Source of the DNA: Aureimonas psammosilenae
GTDB lineage: Bacteria > Pseudomonadota > Alphaproteobacteria > Rhizobiales > Rhizobiaceae
Reading direction: 5' to 3'
NCBI RefSeq assembly: GCF_009176975.1
Contig: NZ_WEZG01000014.1
Location: forward strand, 62,001 to 126,000
Length of the DNA stretch: 64,000 nucleotides
This document shows positions 1 to 7,617 of the stretch, piece by piece. The position numbers and the translations under genes are program-made. Each line of letters starts with the position of its first letter. The first letter of the stretch is position 1. The notes beneath the pieces were generated by a model. It had not been told where the DNA came from, searched no databases, and was given only the letters and a program-made list of their open reading frames with translations.

Positions 1-594
1 AAAGCGCCCACCCTCCAGCACGAGGATGCGGGTCGCCAGCGCCAACGCTTCCCCGACATCGTGGGTGACGAGGAGAACCGCCGGGCGGTGCCGCCGGCAG
101 AGTTCCCGCACCAGCGCCTGCATGCGAAGCCGCGTCAGCGCGTCGAGCGAGGCGAAAGGCTCGTCCAGAAGCAGAAGCTGCGGTTCGCGCACGAGCGCTC
201 TCGCCAGCGCCGCCCGCTGCGCTTCGCCGCCCGACAAGCGCAGCGGCCAGGCTCCCGCGCGGTGCGACAGGCCGACATCGGCGAGCGCCGCCGCCGCCGC
301 GCCGTTTTCGCGCGCACCGGGTACACCCAGTGCGACATTATCGATCACGCTTTTCCACGGCATCAGCCGGGGTTCCTGAAACACCACGGCGCGCCGTTCG
401 GGCAGCGTCATCCCCTCGCCGGTGATCGGATCGAGCCCCGCCAAGGCCCGAAGCAGCGTCGATTTGCCGGACCCCGAGCGCCCGAGCAGCGCCACGAACT
501 CGCCGGGCTGGATGGAAAGGTCGATCCGGTCGAGAACCGGCGCGTCCCCATTGAAGCGCCGCGTCAATCCCCGGATCGCGACAACCGCGCTCAT
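1..594 (-). CDS. ssuB: Aliphatic sulfonate ABC transporter ATP-binding protein SsuB (partial, runs off the left edge)
   Basis: This is the ATPase that powers import of alkanesulfonates or a related organosulfur or nitrate-like solute through the SsuC permease. About 198 N-terminal residues are visible. They contain the Walker A motif GRSGSGKST at residues 38-46, a Q-loop (VFQEPRLMPW), the signature LSGGEAQR and Walker B LLLLDEPFASLD, followed by the switch region VTHDVGEAL. The C-terminal end lies outside the window. Its ATG overlaps the ssuC stop codon (ATGA), indicating translational coupling in an ssuA-ssuD-ssuC-ssuB order. The family also includes TauB and NrtD. The neighbouring SsuD-like monooxygenase makes sulfonate the best guess for the substrate. 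Confidence 0.88.
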   Translation of the reverse strand, partial: MSAVVAIRGLTRRFNGDAPVLDRIDLSIQPGEFVALLGRSGSGKSTLLRALAGLDPITGEGMTLPERRAVVFQEPRLMPWKSVIDNVALGVPGARENGAAAAALADVGLSHRAGAWPLRLSGGEAQRAALARALVREPQLLLLDEPFASLDALTRLRMQALVRELCRRHRPAVLLVTHDVGEALALATRILVLEGGRF

Positions 595-1430
595 CGCGAC
601 ACCTCAGGACGCCAGCGCAGGGCATAAGCCTCGATGCCGCGCACCAGGGCGTCGGTCGCAAGGCCCATCGCCGCGTAAACGAGAAGGCAGACCACGATCA
701 CGTCGGTCTGGAGGAAATCGCGGGCATAGGTGATGATCGCGCCGATGCCGCTCGACGCGTTGATCTGCTCGGCGACCACGAGGCTCAGCCACGCGACGCT
801 GAGGCCATAGCGCACGCCCACCAAGAGCGAGGGCAGCGCGCCGGGCAGCACCACGTGTCGCACGAGCGACAGCGTCCCGAGCGAGAGCGTCCGCCCCGCT
901 TCCACCAGCCGCGCATCGACGCCGCGAATGCCGCCATGCAGCGTCAGATAGATCGGAAACACCGAGCCGAAGGCCACCATGCCGATCTTGGGCGCTTCGC
1001 CGATGCCGAACCACAGAATGAAAAGCGGCAGGAGGCCGAGGAACGGCATGGCCTTCAACATCTGGATCGGCGGGTCCACCACGCTCTCGCCAAGGCGCGA
1101 CAGGCCCGCCACCAGCGCCAGCGCGACCCCGACCACCAGCGCCACCGAAAAGCCCGCCGCCACGCGCCCGAAAGACACGAGAAGCCCCGGCAGAAGCGTG
1201 CCCCCCGCGACCAGATCCACCGCCGTTCCCGCGATCGTCGCCGGCGAGGCCAGGATAAAGGGCGACAGAAGGCCGGACGCGCTCGCCCCCTGCCAAAGGG
1301 CGAGGATGGCGAGCGGCGACACGAGGCGCGAGAGCGAGCCAAAGCGGCGCGCGCGTTTGGCACCGGCTGACGGTGCGGTCTCCCTTCCCGCTCCGGCGGG
1401 CGGGTTCTTCGCGACGCCGATCCGGCTCAT
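591..1430 (-). CDS. ssuC: Aliphatic sulfonate ABC transporter permease SsuC
   Basis: This is the membrane permease of the sulfonate importer. The protein has about 279 residues with a basic N-terminus and about six hydrophobic segments. It carries the binding-protein-dependent transport fold of the SsuC/TauC/NrtB family. The EAA-type loop that docks the ATPase is visible (VEAGRTLSLG...VRHVVLPGALPSLLVG). I chose the ATG at 1430 because it overlaps the ssuD stop codon as ATGA and gives MSRIG; upstream in-frame sequence only repeats ssuD in another frame. Its stop overlaps the ssuB start. Confidence 0.9.
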   Translation of the reverse strand: MSRIGVAKNPPAGAGRETAPSAGAKRARRFGSLSRLVSPLAILALWQGASASGLLSPFILASPATIAGTAVDLVAGGTLLPGLLVSFGRVAAGFSVALVVGVALALVAGLSRLGESVVDPPIQMLKAMPFLGLLPLFILWFGIGEAPKIGMVAFGSVFPIYLTLHGGIRGVDARLVEAGRTLSLGTLSLVRHVVLPGALPSLLVGVRYGLSVAWLSLVVAEQINASSGIGAIITYARDFLQTDVIVVCLLVYAAMGLATDALVRGIEAYALRWRPEVSR

Positions 1431-2560
1431 GCGCTCCCCTGCCCGGCATTCGGGTCGCGGTCGAACAAAGTCGACCAGGTGAACTGCTTGGCGACGGGCG
1501 CGGCGCGCTCCACGTCGAGGCGCGGCAGAACCAGTTCGCCGAAGCGCCAGGCTTCTTCCAGAAGCGGCATCCCGGACAGGATGAAGGTTTCCACCCCGAC
1601 CGCCCGATAGGCTTCCAGCGTGCGGATCACCGTGTCGGGCGAGCCGACGATGGCCGTGCCGGGGCCAGGCCGCACGAGGCCGATGCCGGCCCAAAGGTTC
1701 GGCGCGATTTCCAGATCGCGAAGGTTTGCCGGCTTCACCCCGCCATGCATGGCGCTCATGCGCTGTTGCCCGACGGAATCGGTGCCCGACGTGAAGCGCC
1801 CGTTGGCCGCGATCGCCGCCGCATCCATTTCGGCGTAGAGATCGGCCGCCGCCGCCCAGGCTTCCGCGTCGGTGCGCCGGACGATCACGTACAAGCGGAT
1901 GCCGTAGGAAAGCTCGCGCCCATGGGCGGCCGCCGCGCGTTTCACGGTTTCGACCTTCTCGCCCATCTGCGCCGGCGTTTCGCCCCAGGAGAGATACGTG
2001 TCGACCTGCCGCGCGGCAACTTCGATCGCGGCATCCGACGACCCGCCGAACCAGAGCGGCGGCGGCGCGATGCTGGAGCCCGCCGGCAGGGCGAGCTTCG
2101 CGTCCACGGTCTGGAAATAGCGGCCGTCATACGTCACGGTTTCGCCGGCCATCAAGCGGTGCCAGATCCGCAGATATTCTTCGGCCATGGCATAGCGCTC
2201 GTCGTGCGGCAACGCCATGCCGTAAGCGCCGAGCATCTTGGCATCGCCCGACACGACGTTGAGAAGAAGGCGGCCGCCGGAAAATTCCTGAAACGTCGCC
2301 GCCATCTTGGCCAGAAGCGTCGGGGCGACGAGGCCGGGATGAAAGGCCAGCAGGAACTTCATGCGATTCGCATAGGGCAGAAGCGCCCCGGCCAGCGCCC
2401 AGACATCGTGCGCGCCGGTGGCGAACAGCGCGCCCGTATAGCCGAGGTGATCGTAGGCCTGGGCGAGCTGGCGGTAATAGCCGTAGTCCACCGCGCGCGA
2501 GCCCTCGCGCTTCCACGGATAAGCGCCGTCGGGCGCACACATATACCAAAGAACGTTCAA
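1427..2560 (-). CDS. ssuD: FMNH2-dependent alkanesulfonate monooxygenase SsuD
   Basis: This flavin-dependent two-component monooxygenase of the bacterial luciferase superfamily cleaves alkanesulfonates to aldehyde and sulfite using FMNH2 supplied by a separate reductase. The length of 377 residues is usual for SsuD. The TIM-barrel pattern is recognisable, with the segments NRMKFLLAFHPG, EFSGGRLLLNVVSGD, EEYLRIWHRLM and PLWFGGSS. The start is TTG (TTGAACGTT), whose TTGA overlaps the ssuA stop. No SsuE-type FMN reductase is seen in this window, so FMNH2 must come from elsewhere. Related enzymes act on other sulfonates or sulfones, so the exact substrate is inferred. Confidence 0.9.
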   Translation of the reverse strand: MNVLWYMCAPDGAYPWKREGSRAVDYGYYRQLAQAYDHLGYTGALFATGAHDVWALAGALLPYANRMKFLLAFHPGLVAPTLLAKMAATFQEFSGGRLLLNVVSGDAKMLGAYGMALPHDERYAMAEEYLRIWHRLMAGETVTYDGRYFQTVDAKLALPAGSSIAPPPLWFGGSSDAAIEVAARQVDTYLSWGETPAQMGEKVETVKRAAAAHGRELSYGIRLYVIVRRTDAEAWAAAADLYAEMDAAAIAANGRFTSGTDSVGQQRMSAMHGGVKPANLRDLEIAPNLWAGIGLVRPGPGTAIVGSPDTVIRTLEAYRAVGVETFILSGMPLLEEAWRFGELVLPRLDVERAAPVAKQFTWSTLFDRDPNAGQGSA

Positions 2561-3399
2561 CCTGCCCCCTCGCCCGTCCGCGCGATCCGCACCGGGGCGG
2601 ACAAAACGCCGTGCCGTAACAGCGTGTCCGCTTCCTCGTTCTGCTCGGCATGGATCGCGGCGCTCGGCCGTTCGATCCGCCAGTCGCGCCCCGCGACGAC
2701 GCGCGTCCAGGCGCGCCGTTCCGCCTCTCCCTTGCCTTCGCTCAAGTAGGCCGCCGCGCGCCTGGGATCGGCGGCGATCGCCTCGCCGAGGCGCTGCAAG
2801 CCGTGGAGAAAGGCGGCACGCTCCTCGCCGTCCAGTTCCCGCCCTTTCAGCGTCCAGAACAGCGAACGGTTGGCGATGCCGGAGCCGCGCGGGCCAAGCA
2901 TGCGATGTTGCCCGTCGCCGAGCGCTTCTTCCAGATGCGGAGCCATCGCCACCCAGGCAGCGACCTCCCCGGACGCCAAAGCCTGCCGCGAAGCGTCGGG
3001 AGACAGGTCGCGCCGGATCACGTCTCCCAACCCCAAGCCCGCCCCTTCCAGGCTGCGGGCGAGAAGAAAGGTCAGGAACGAGCCGTCCACCAGCGCCACC
3101 GCCCGCCCTTTCAGATCGGCGACATCGCGGACCGGCCCATTCGCGCGGGTGAGGATCGCGCCATTGGCGGGCCGGGGCGCGGATGCCGCGAGATAGGCGA
3201 CAGCGTGCCCCGCCTCGGCCGCCAGGATCGGCGGCGTCGAGCCGGTGCCCCCCGCATCGATCTCGCCTCGTGCCAGAAGCGCCGCCGTGTCCCGCCCTTC
3301 GGGATAGAACACGAAGCGCGCGCCGAGATCCGCGAAGGCTCCGGGCCAGCGGGCCGCCAGCGTCAGATGCAGGTTGTTCGGGTGAGTGCCTATCCGCAA
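2557..3399 (-). CDS. ssuA: Sulfonate ABC transporter substrate-binding protein (SsuA-like) without signal peptide
   Basis: This is a solute-binding protein of the SsuA/NrtA/TauA family. The mature-domain start (LRIGTHPNNLHLTLAARWP), the LARGEIDAGGTGSTPPILAA segment and the LKGRAVALVDGS strand are all recognisable. The start is uncertain: I chose TTG at 3399, preceded by GAGGCGAGG. A GTG at 3426 and an ATG at 3531 are in frame. No choice gives a hydrophobic export signal, which is abnormal for a periplasmic binding protein. It lies about 120 bp downstream of repC on the same strand with no clear terminator between. It may have lost its signal in a rearrangement, or may work in an unusual way. 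Confidence 0.75.
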   Translation of the reverse strand: MRIGTHPNNLHLTLAARWPGAFADLGARFVFYPEGRDTAALLARGEIDAGGTGSTPPILAAEAGHAVAYLAASAPRPANGAILTRANGPVRDVADLKGRAVALVDGSFLTFLLARSLEGAGLGLGDVIRRDLSPDASRQALASGEVAAWVAMAPHLEEALGDGQHRMLGPRGSGIANRSLFWTLKGRELDGEERAAFLHGLQRLGEAIAADPRRAAAYLSEGKGEAERRAWTRVVAGRDWRIERPSAAIHAEQNEEADTLLRHGVLSAPVRIARTGEGAG

Positions 3400-3520
3400 A
3401 CCGCCTCGCCTCGCCCGATTATCCACTCGTCGTATGGACAGATATATCCACCGCGCCCGGTCGGTGAAAGAACGCACACCGCGTCGATCCGCCCTCTCCT
3501 GGAATAAATTTGCACCGCCC

Positions 3521-4747
3521 TCACCCGCCATCCAGCGCCCGCAGCATCGGCTCCACGGTGAAGCGCCCCGCTTTCGCGCGCTCCGTCAGGTCGCGCAGGT
3601 AACCGCCCGGCGAGCGGATGCGGGACGCGCGTTGGAGAATGCAGGCAACGACGATGGAAGCCTGCACCCCGCCCATCGCGTCCTCGGCGGCCTTCCAGGC
3701 GGGCTGCGAGATGCCGAGAAAGCCGCGCACGAGTTGCGCCACCCGTTGCAGGGCTCCCCAATCGTGAATGCCGTCCTTGGCATAGTCGGCAATGTCCGGG
3801 CAGAGCCTCAGCACGGTGCCGAGATCGGCCCCCGGTTGGCGCCGCCCCTGCCCTTCGATGTCGGGCTCAGCCGGTTCCGCCTTTTTTCCAAGTCTGTGGC
3901 CGATTGATTCAAGATTGGGTTCTTCGTTTGAATTCTCATGGTGACGCTCGGTTTCGCGCTCATTGGCGCTCATTTCCTGTTCCGATAGTGCGGAAAGATA
4001 TGCGTTTTCCACTTCAGCGCAGAGGCGCGTCAGGTCCGCTTCGATCGCGGTCAGATCGGCCAGCTCCGCGCGGCGGGATGGGACCATCGTGGCGAGGCGC
4101 GCGGCGAAGTTTTCGAACGGGCCGGCGCGGCTCTCGGTCAGCGCCGCCTCGATCACCTTGGCGATGTCGCGGCGAAGAAGCGAGATTGCCGAGCGCAGAC
4201 GCGCGGCGGCGCGGAAGCGGCGGCGTTCCTCCTCCGCCGCCTCGAAGACCTCGCCCGCCTTGACCGCCACTGGCGAGAGATCGAAGCCGAAGACCTCCTC
4301 CGCTTCGCCATCCATGCCGGGACGGCGAAAGCGCTTGCCGTTCGGGCTGTCGCGGCGAAGCACGAGGCCGGCGTCCACCAGCGCCGCCAGATGCCGGCGC
4401 AGCGTCGCAGCCGCCATGCCGCGCGAGCGCAGCGACAATTCGCGATTGGAGGGAAACACCACGACGGCCCGAGCGCCGTCGACGCTTTTGCCGGGATGGA
4501 AGGACAGAAGCGCTTCCAGAACGCCGATGGTGCGGTCCGACAGGCCGAAGCGCGCCCGCGCTTCCGTGAGCGCCCGCAGGAACTGCCATTTGTCGGCGAG
4601 CGCCATGTCGTTGCCGCCGCCGCCCTCCCCGTTCATCTGGTCGCGCGCCGCCGCATCCTGGCGCGCGCGCAAGGTCATTTCCGCCAGCATCGGGGCAGCC
4701 GAAAGCGGCCGCGCGCCGAAAGGCGAACTCCATTGTCGTCCGGTCAT
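3521..4747 (-). CDS. repC: Plasmid replication initiator RepC
   Basis: RepC is the replication initiator of repABC plasmids and acts at an origin lying inside its own gene. At 408 residues it has the family length. The N-terminus (WSSPFGARPLSA) matches the conserved RepC opening. A winged-helix region follows at about residues 50-160 (FPSNRELSLRSRGMAAATLRRHL), then a variable, low-GC linker, then a conserved C-terminal domain (LRLCPDIADYAKDGIHDW). No strong Shine-Dalgarno precedes the ATG, as expected for a gene controlled by an antisense RNA. It is the third gene of repABC, separated from repB by about 230 bp. Confidence 0.95.
   Translation of the reverse strand: MTGRQWSSPFGARPLSAAPMLAEMTLRARQDAAARDQMNGEGGGGNDMALADKWQFLRALTEARARFGLSDRTIGVLEALLSFHPGKSVDGARAVVVFPSNRELSLRSRGMAAATLRRHLAALVDAGLVLRRDSPNGKRFRRPGMDGEAEEVFGFDLSPVAVKAGEVFEAAEEERRRFRAAARLRSAISLLRRDIAKVIEAALTESRAGPFENFAARLATMVPSRRAELADLTAIEADLTRLCAEVENAYLSALSEQEMSANERETERHHENSNEEPNLESIGHRLGKKAEPAEPDIEGQGRRQPGADLGTVLRLCPDIADYAKDGIHDWGALQRVAQLVRGFLGISQPAWKAAEDAMGGVQASIVVACILQRASRIRSPGGYLRDLTERAKAGRFTVEPMLRALDGG
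3881..4016. other. Probable replication origin (oriV) inside repC
   Basis: This roughly 136-bp stretch within repC is markedly richer in A+T than anything around it, with runs such as CTTTTTTCCA and GATTGATTCAAGATTGGG. It encodes a polar, poorly conserved linker rich in E, N and S. In studied repABC plasmids the origin lies within the repC coding sequence in an AT-rich segment bound by RepC. The assignment here rests on composition and position only. Confidence 0.55.
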
Positions 4748-4802
4748 GGGTCACACGCCGAATCGAGGCAAAGCGGAGGCGTTTCCGGAACGGACCGGAC
4801 TC

Positions 4803-4890
4803 TTGACTTCGAGTCCCGGAAATGATTCTCTTGGATTGCTACATCTTGAGAGGCTTCCGGGCGGTGACGTTCTGGGGGCCTTTTTCTTTT
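4803..4890 (+). ncRNA. Antisense ctRNA (incompatibility RNA) between repB and repC
   Basis: repABC plasmids carry a small counter-transcribed RNA, opposite to repABC, that represses repC. On the plus strand there is a -35-like TTGACT at 4803-4808 with a weak -10 near 4826-4831. It is followed by a stem of GGCTTCC (4852-4858) against GGGGGCC (4874-4880) and then TTTTTCTTTT, a textbook intrinsic terminator. The RNA would be about 50 nt, starting near 4838. The location in the repB-repC gap, the opposite orientation and the terminator all fit; the transcription start is inferred. Confidence 0.65.
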
Positions 4891-4976
4891 CCTCGATATC
4901 GCTCCTTTGCGGGCTGGTTGCGGGTCGGTTCATCCGGCGGGCTTATGTTGCCCGTCTCGGAATGAGTGATGTCGTG

Positions 4977-6026
4977 TCAGCCGTCCTTGTTTCGCGCCAG
5001 AAAGGCGGCGTAGAGGGCGGGCAACTCGGCGGCGACGTAATCGGCGAAATCCTTCGCCGCGATCTCGATGGTGACGGCCTTGGTCGAGCGACGCAGCGCA
5101 GCGATGCGCGCGCCCCCCTCCCCCGTCAGGGTTTCGCTTCCCCCCCGCGTTTTTTGCGAAGTGCGCGTCAGCCGGGCGAGCAGCATGGCGAAGCGCTCGT
5201 CGCTCGCCGCTTGCCCAAAACTCGGACGCGTGATCTCGTCCTGCGCCTTTTCATGCCCCGCTTCCGTCGCGATGAGTTCGGCAAGCGCCATCCAGCGCAG
5301 GCGGCCCGCTTTCGGCGCGGGGCCGATGGCGGCGGCGAAGTGGCTGGGGATCGCCTCGGCGACCTGAAGAAGCCGCGTCAGTTCGGCCTTGTGCAGCGCC
5401 AGCGAGGCCTGCACCGTGCGCCGCTCGAAGCCGCGCGCGATCAGCGCCTTGGCGAACATCGCCCGCTCGATGAAGGACAGGTCGCGCCGCTCGGAATTTT
5501 CCTTGCCTTGCGCGATCACCAGTTCCTCGTCGCTCAAGGGGCGCACCACGGCGCGCACCTTGCGACCCAGCGCGGCGAGCGCGGCGATGCGGCGATGGCC
5601 ATAAGCCGTCTGGTAGCGGCCGCTCGCGGCCTTGGCGGCATCGGGGTGCGGGCGGAGGAGCACCGGCACTTCCTGTCCGCCTTCCGCGATGGAGGCCTTC
5701 AGCGCCTCGAAGCTCTCGTCGCCGTCCCCTGCCCGCGACAGCCGGTCCGACAGAAAGGCCGGTTCGATCAGCGCCGGGTCGATTTCCACGACATGGGCGC
5801 CCTTGGCGAGGCTTTCGCGCAAGGCACGCGCTTCCTCCGCGCCGCCGCGCAAATTGCCGAGCGCGAGGCCCATCGCCTTCACCGCGCCGGAAGTGGCGCG
5901 TTCCGGTCGTGGCTCGGGCGCCGGCTGCAACCCCTCGATGCTCTTGATTTCCGGGGCGCGTTCGTCCTCCGCCTTCGGGCCGGTGCTTGACAGAAGGGCG
6001 CGAAGCTCGTCCTTGCGTTTGCTCAC
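4977..6026 (-). CDS. repB: Plasmid partitioning protein RepB (ParB family)
   Basis: RepB is the centromere-binding partition protein that binds parS and works with the RepA ATPase. The protein has 349 residues. The ParB/Spo0J nuclease-like domain lies at about residues 75-175 (EIDPALIEPAFLSDRL, then YGHRRIAALAALGRKVRAVV, which carries the GHRR box). It is followed by an HTH region (ERRDLSFIERAMFAKALIARGFERRTVQASL) and the RepB C-terminal domain. The start is GTG at 6026 with a good AAGGAGGG site upstream; an ATT or ATG alternative is not needed. It is separated from repA by about 80 bp that could form a leader. Confidence 0.95.
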   Translation of the reverse strand: MSKRKDELRALLSSTGPKAEDERAPEIKSIEGLQPAPEPRPERATSGAVKAMGLALGNLRGGAEEARALRESLAKGAHVVEIDPALIEPAFLSDRLSRAGDGDESFEALKASIAEGGQEVPVLLRPHPDAAKAASGRYQTAYGHRRIAALAALGRKVRAVVRPLSDEELVIAQGKENSERRDLSFIERAMFAKALIARGFERRTVQASLALHKAELTRLLQVAEAIPSHFAAAIGPAPKAGRLRWMALAELIATEAGHEKAQDEITRPSFGQAASDERFAMLLARLTRTSQKTRGGSETLTGEGGARIAALRRSTKAVTIEIAAKDFADYVAAELPALYAAFLARNKDG

Positions 6027-6108
6027 GAATCAACCCTCCTTCTTGGTTCCGTCCGCCGCATTGAAAGCGACGGGGCCCAGGCGGGGATAGATTTTCCGCA
6101 AGCCCCGC

Positions 6109-7356
6109 TCATGCGCTCCGCCCCCAGGCTTCGATGACGAGCGCTTCGATCTCGCCGTTGACAGCGGTCAACGCTTCCATGGCGCGGTCGTAGGTGAGGC
6201 GAGAGAAGTTCTCGCGAGCGACCTCGTAGAGCGTCTGCTTGGTGAGGCCGGCATCCGAGATCGCGGTGGACTTCACCATCGGATGGGTGAGGACGCGGTC
6301 GCCGAACTGGGCGCGCAGAAATCCGGCGATCTGCGCCTGCGGCCCGTCATGGGGCTCGTAGCGCGTCACGAGATAGCGCAGGAAGTCGAAATTCAGCGTG
6401 CCGCCGGCCTCCCGCACCACGGACAAAAGGTCCGAGGTCATGAACAGGAACTGGCTCATGGAGGCGACATCCAGCATCTGCGGATGCACCGTCACCACCA
6501 CGGAGGTCGCCGCGCAAAGCGCGCCGAGCGTCAGGAAGCCAAGCTGCGGCGGGCAGTCGAGCACCACGACGTCGTAGTTCTCGGCAACGGAGGCGATCGC
6601 CTCCTGCACGCGCGCGAAAAAGGGCGTGCCGTCCCCGGCCCCTTCGGCGAGCTGGCGCGGCGTCGTGTGCTCGAACTCCTGAAGCTCCAGATTGCCGGGC
6701 ACGAGATCGAGCCCGTGAAAATAGGTCGGCCGGATCACCGCCGACATCGGCACGCGGTTCTCGTCGTAGCGGATCGCGCCGTAAAGCGTGTCGTTGCCGG
6801 TGAGATCCAGTTCCGGTTGATAGCCGAGCAGCGCGGAAAAGGAGGCCTGCGGATCGAGATCCAGCGCCAGCGTGCGATAGCCCTTCAAGGCGAGGTGCTG
6901 CGCCAGATGCGCCGCCGTCGTGGTCTTGCCGGAGCCGCCTTTGAAGTTGGTAACGGCGATGACCTGCAAGTGCTCGCCCGCCGCCTCGTCGCGCCATTTC
7001 AAGTATGTCCGCGCCTTGGCGCTGCCCGGCTCGTGCTGGCCGGCGAGGTGCTGGCGCAAAGCCGCGATATCGGCCAGCGTATAGGAGCGGCGGCCCCCTG
7101 CCCCGATTTCCGGTTGCGGCCCCTCGCCCGAGATGGAAAGCTGGCGCAGATACCCGTCCGACACGCCGATGAGCTTCGCCGCTTCGCCAGAGGTGAAAGA
7201 GCGCAGGCTCTTCGAGGCGGTCGGCGGAAACAGCCGCGTGCGCATGGCCGAGAGCTGGCTCGACAAGAGCTTCGCATCCTCGGCGATCTGTTCGTCGGCG
7301 GTTCGCGGCCGCCTGTCTCGTTTCGCTTCAGCCTTCACGCTGCCCGTCCTCGTCAT
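6109..7356 (-). CDS. repA: Plasmid partitioning ATPase RepA (ParA family)
   Basis: RepA is the Walker-type ATPase that segregates the replicon and, with RepB, represses the repABC promoter. An N-terminal HTH (FTSGEAAKLIGVSDGYLRQL) is followed by the deviant Walker A motif KGGSGKTT at about residues 139-146, then LDLDPQASFSALLGYQPE (switch I) and VVVLDCPPQLG (Walker B). I chose the ATG at 7356 (415 residues); an in-frame GTG at 7380 would add eight residues. One parS-like palindrome lies inside its 3' end and one lies upstream of its promoter. Confidence 0.94.
   Translation of the reverse strand: MTRTGSVKAEAKRDRRPRTADEQIAEDAKLLSSQLSAMRTRLFPPTASKSLRSFTSGEAAKLIGVSDGYLRQLSISGEGPQPEIGAGGRRSYTLADIAALRQHLAGQHEPGSAKARTYLKWRDEAAGEHLQVIAVTNFKGGSGKTTTAAHLAQHLALKGYRTLALDLDPQASFSALLGYQPELDLTGNDTLYGAIRYDENRVPMSAVIRPTYFHGLDLVPGNLELQEFEHTTPRQLAEGAGDGTPFFARVQEAIASVAENYDVVVLDCPPQLGFLTLGALCAATSVVVTVHPQMLDVASMSQFLFMTSDLLSVVREAGGTLNFDFLRYLVTRYEPHDGPQAQIAGFLRAQFGDRVLTHPMVKSTAISDAGLTKQTLYEVARENFSRLTYDRAMEALTAVNGEIEALVIEAWGRSA
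6157..6172. other. parS-like palindrome in the 3' end of repA
   Basis: The 16 bases GTTGACAGCGGTCAAC fit the repABC centromere consensus GTT-N4-GC-N4-AAC exactly, with six of the eight arm positions complementary from the outside. The same GTTGAC...GTCAAC arms occur upstream of repA and I found them nowhere else in the window. RepB would bind here. It lies in repA codons, so its conservation could be partly coding-driven. Confidence 0.6.
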
Positions 7357-7469
7357 TCGTCCGCGCTTGCCGCGCGCCACGATCCGCGTCTACGATTCGT
7401 GACTTGCGCCGGTCTCACGCGGGTTACGCGAGAAGGCAAAACTGCGGCCCTTAAGCGTAACTTTAACGA

Positions 7470-7498
7470 GTTAGCGACTCTTATCCGATTCGAGTCAA
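7470..7498 (-). promoter_or_regulatory. Probable repABC promoter with overlapping inverted repeats
   Basis: On the minus strand a -35 TTGACT (7493-7498) and a -10-like GCTAAC (7470-7475) are exactly 17 bp apart, about 110 bp upstream of the chosen repA ATG. The -10 is embedded in an inverted repeat GAGT-TAGCG-ACTC (7469-7481), and GACTC/GAGTC arms flank the spacer. Such symmetry at the promoter suits autorepression by RepA and RepB, as known for repABC operons; binding here is inferred. Confidence 0.55.
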
Positions 7499-7528
7499 GG
7501 GGCAGCCAGTGATTCATCCAATGCCGGT

Positions 7529-7546
7529 CGTTGACAGGTGTCAACG
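7529..7546. other. parS-like palindrome upstream of repA
   Basis: CGTTGACAGGTGTCAACG has perfect 8-bp arms (CGTTGACA/TGTCAACG) around a GG centre. It differs from the repABC parS consensus only by GG instead of GC at the centre. It lies about 30 bp upstream of the probable repA promoter and shares its arms with the palindrome at 6157-6172, so it is a second candidate RepB-binding centromere. Confidence 0.6.
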
Positions 7547-7617
7547 CAGGCTGCGAGAGCGTGGGGAGCGCTGCGAAAAGCGCTTGATCGCGCCCGAACA
7601 TGAGGTCGCCCGCCGTT

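Noticed and set aside
3423-3443. Imperfect palindrome TGGACAGATATATCCA upstream of ssuA
   Set aside because: Only the outer bases and part of the centre are symmetric, and the region lies within the in-frame upstream extension of ssuA. It was too weak to call an operator.
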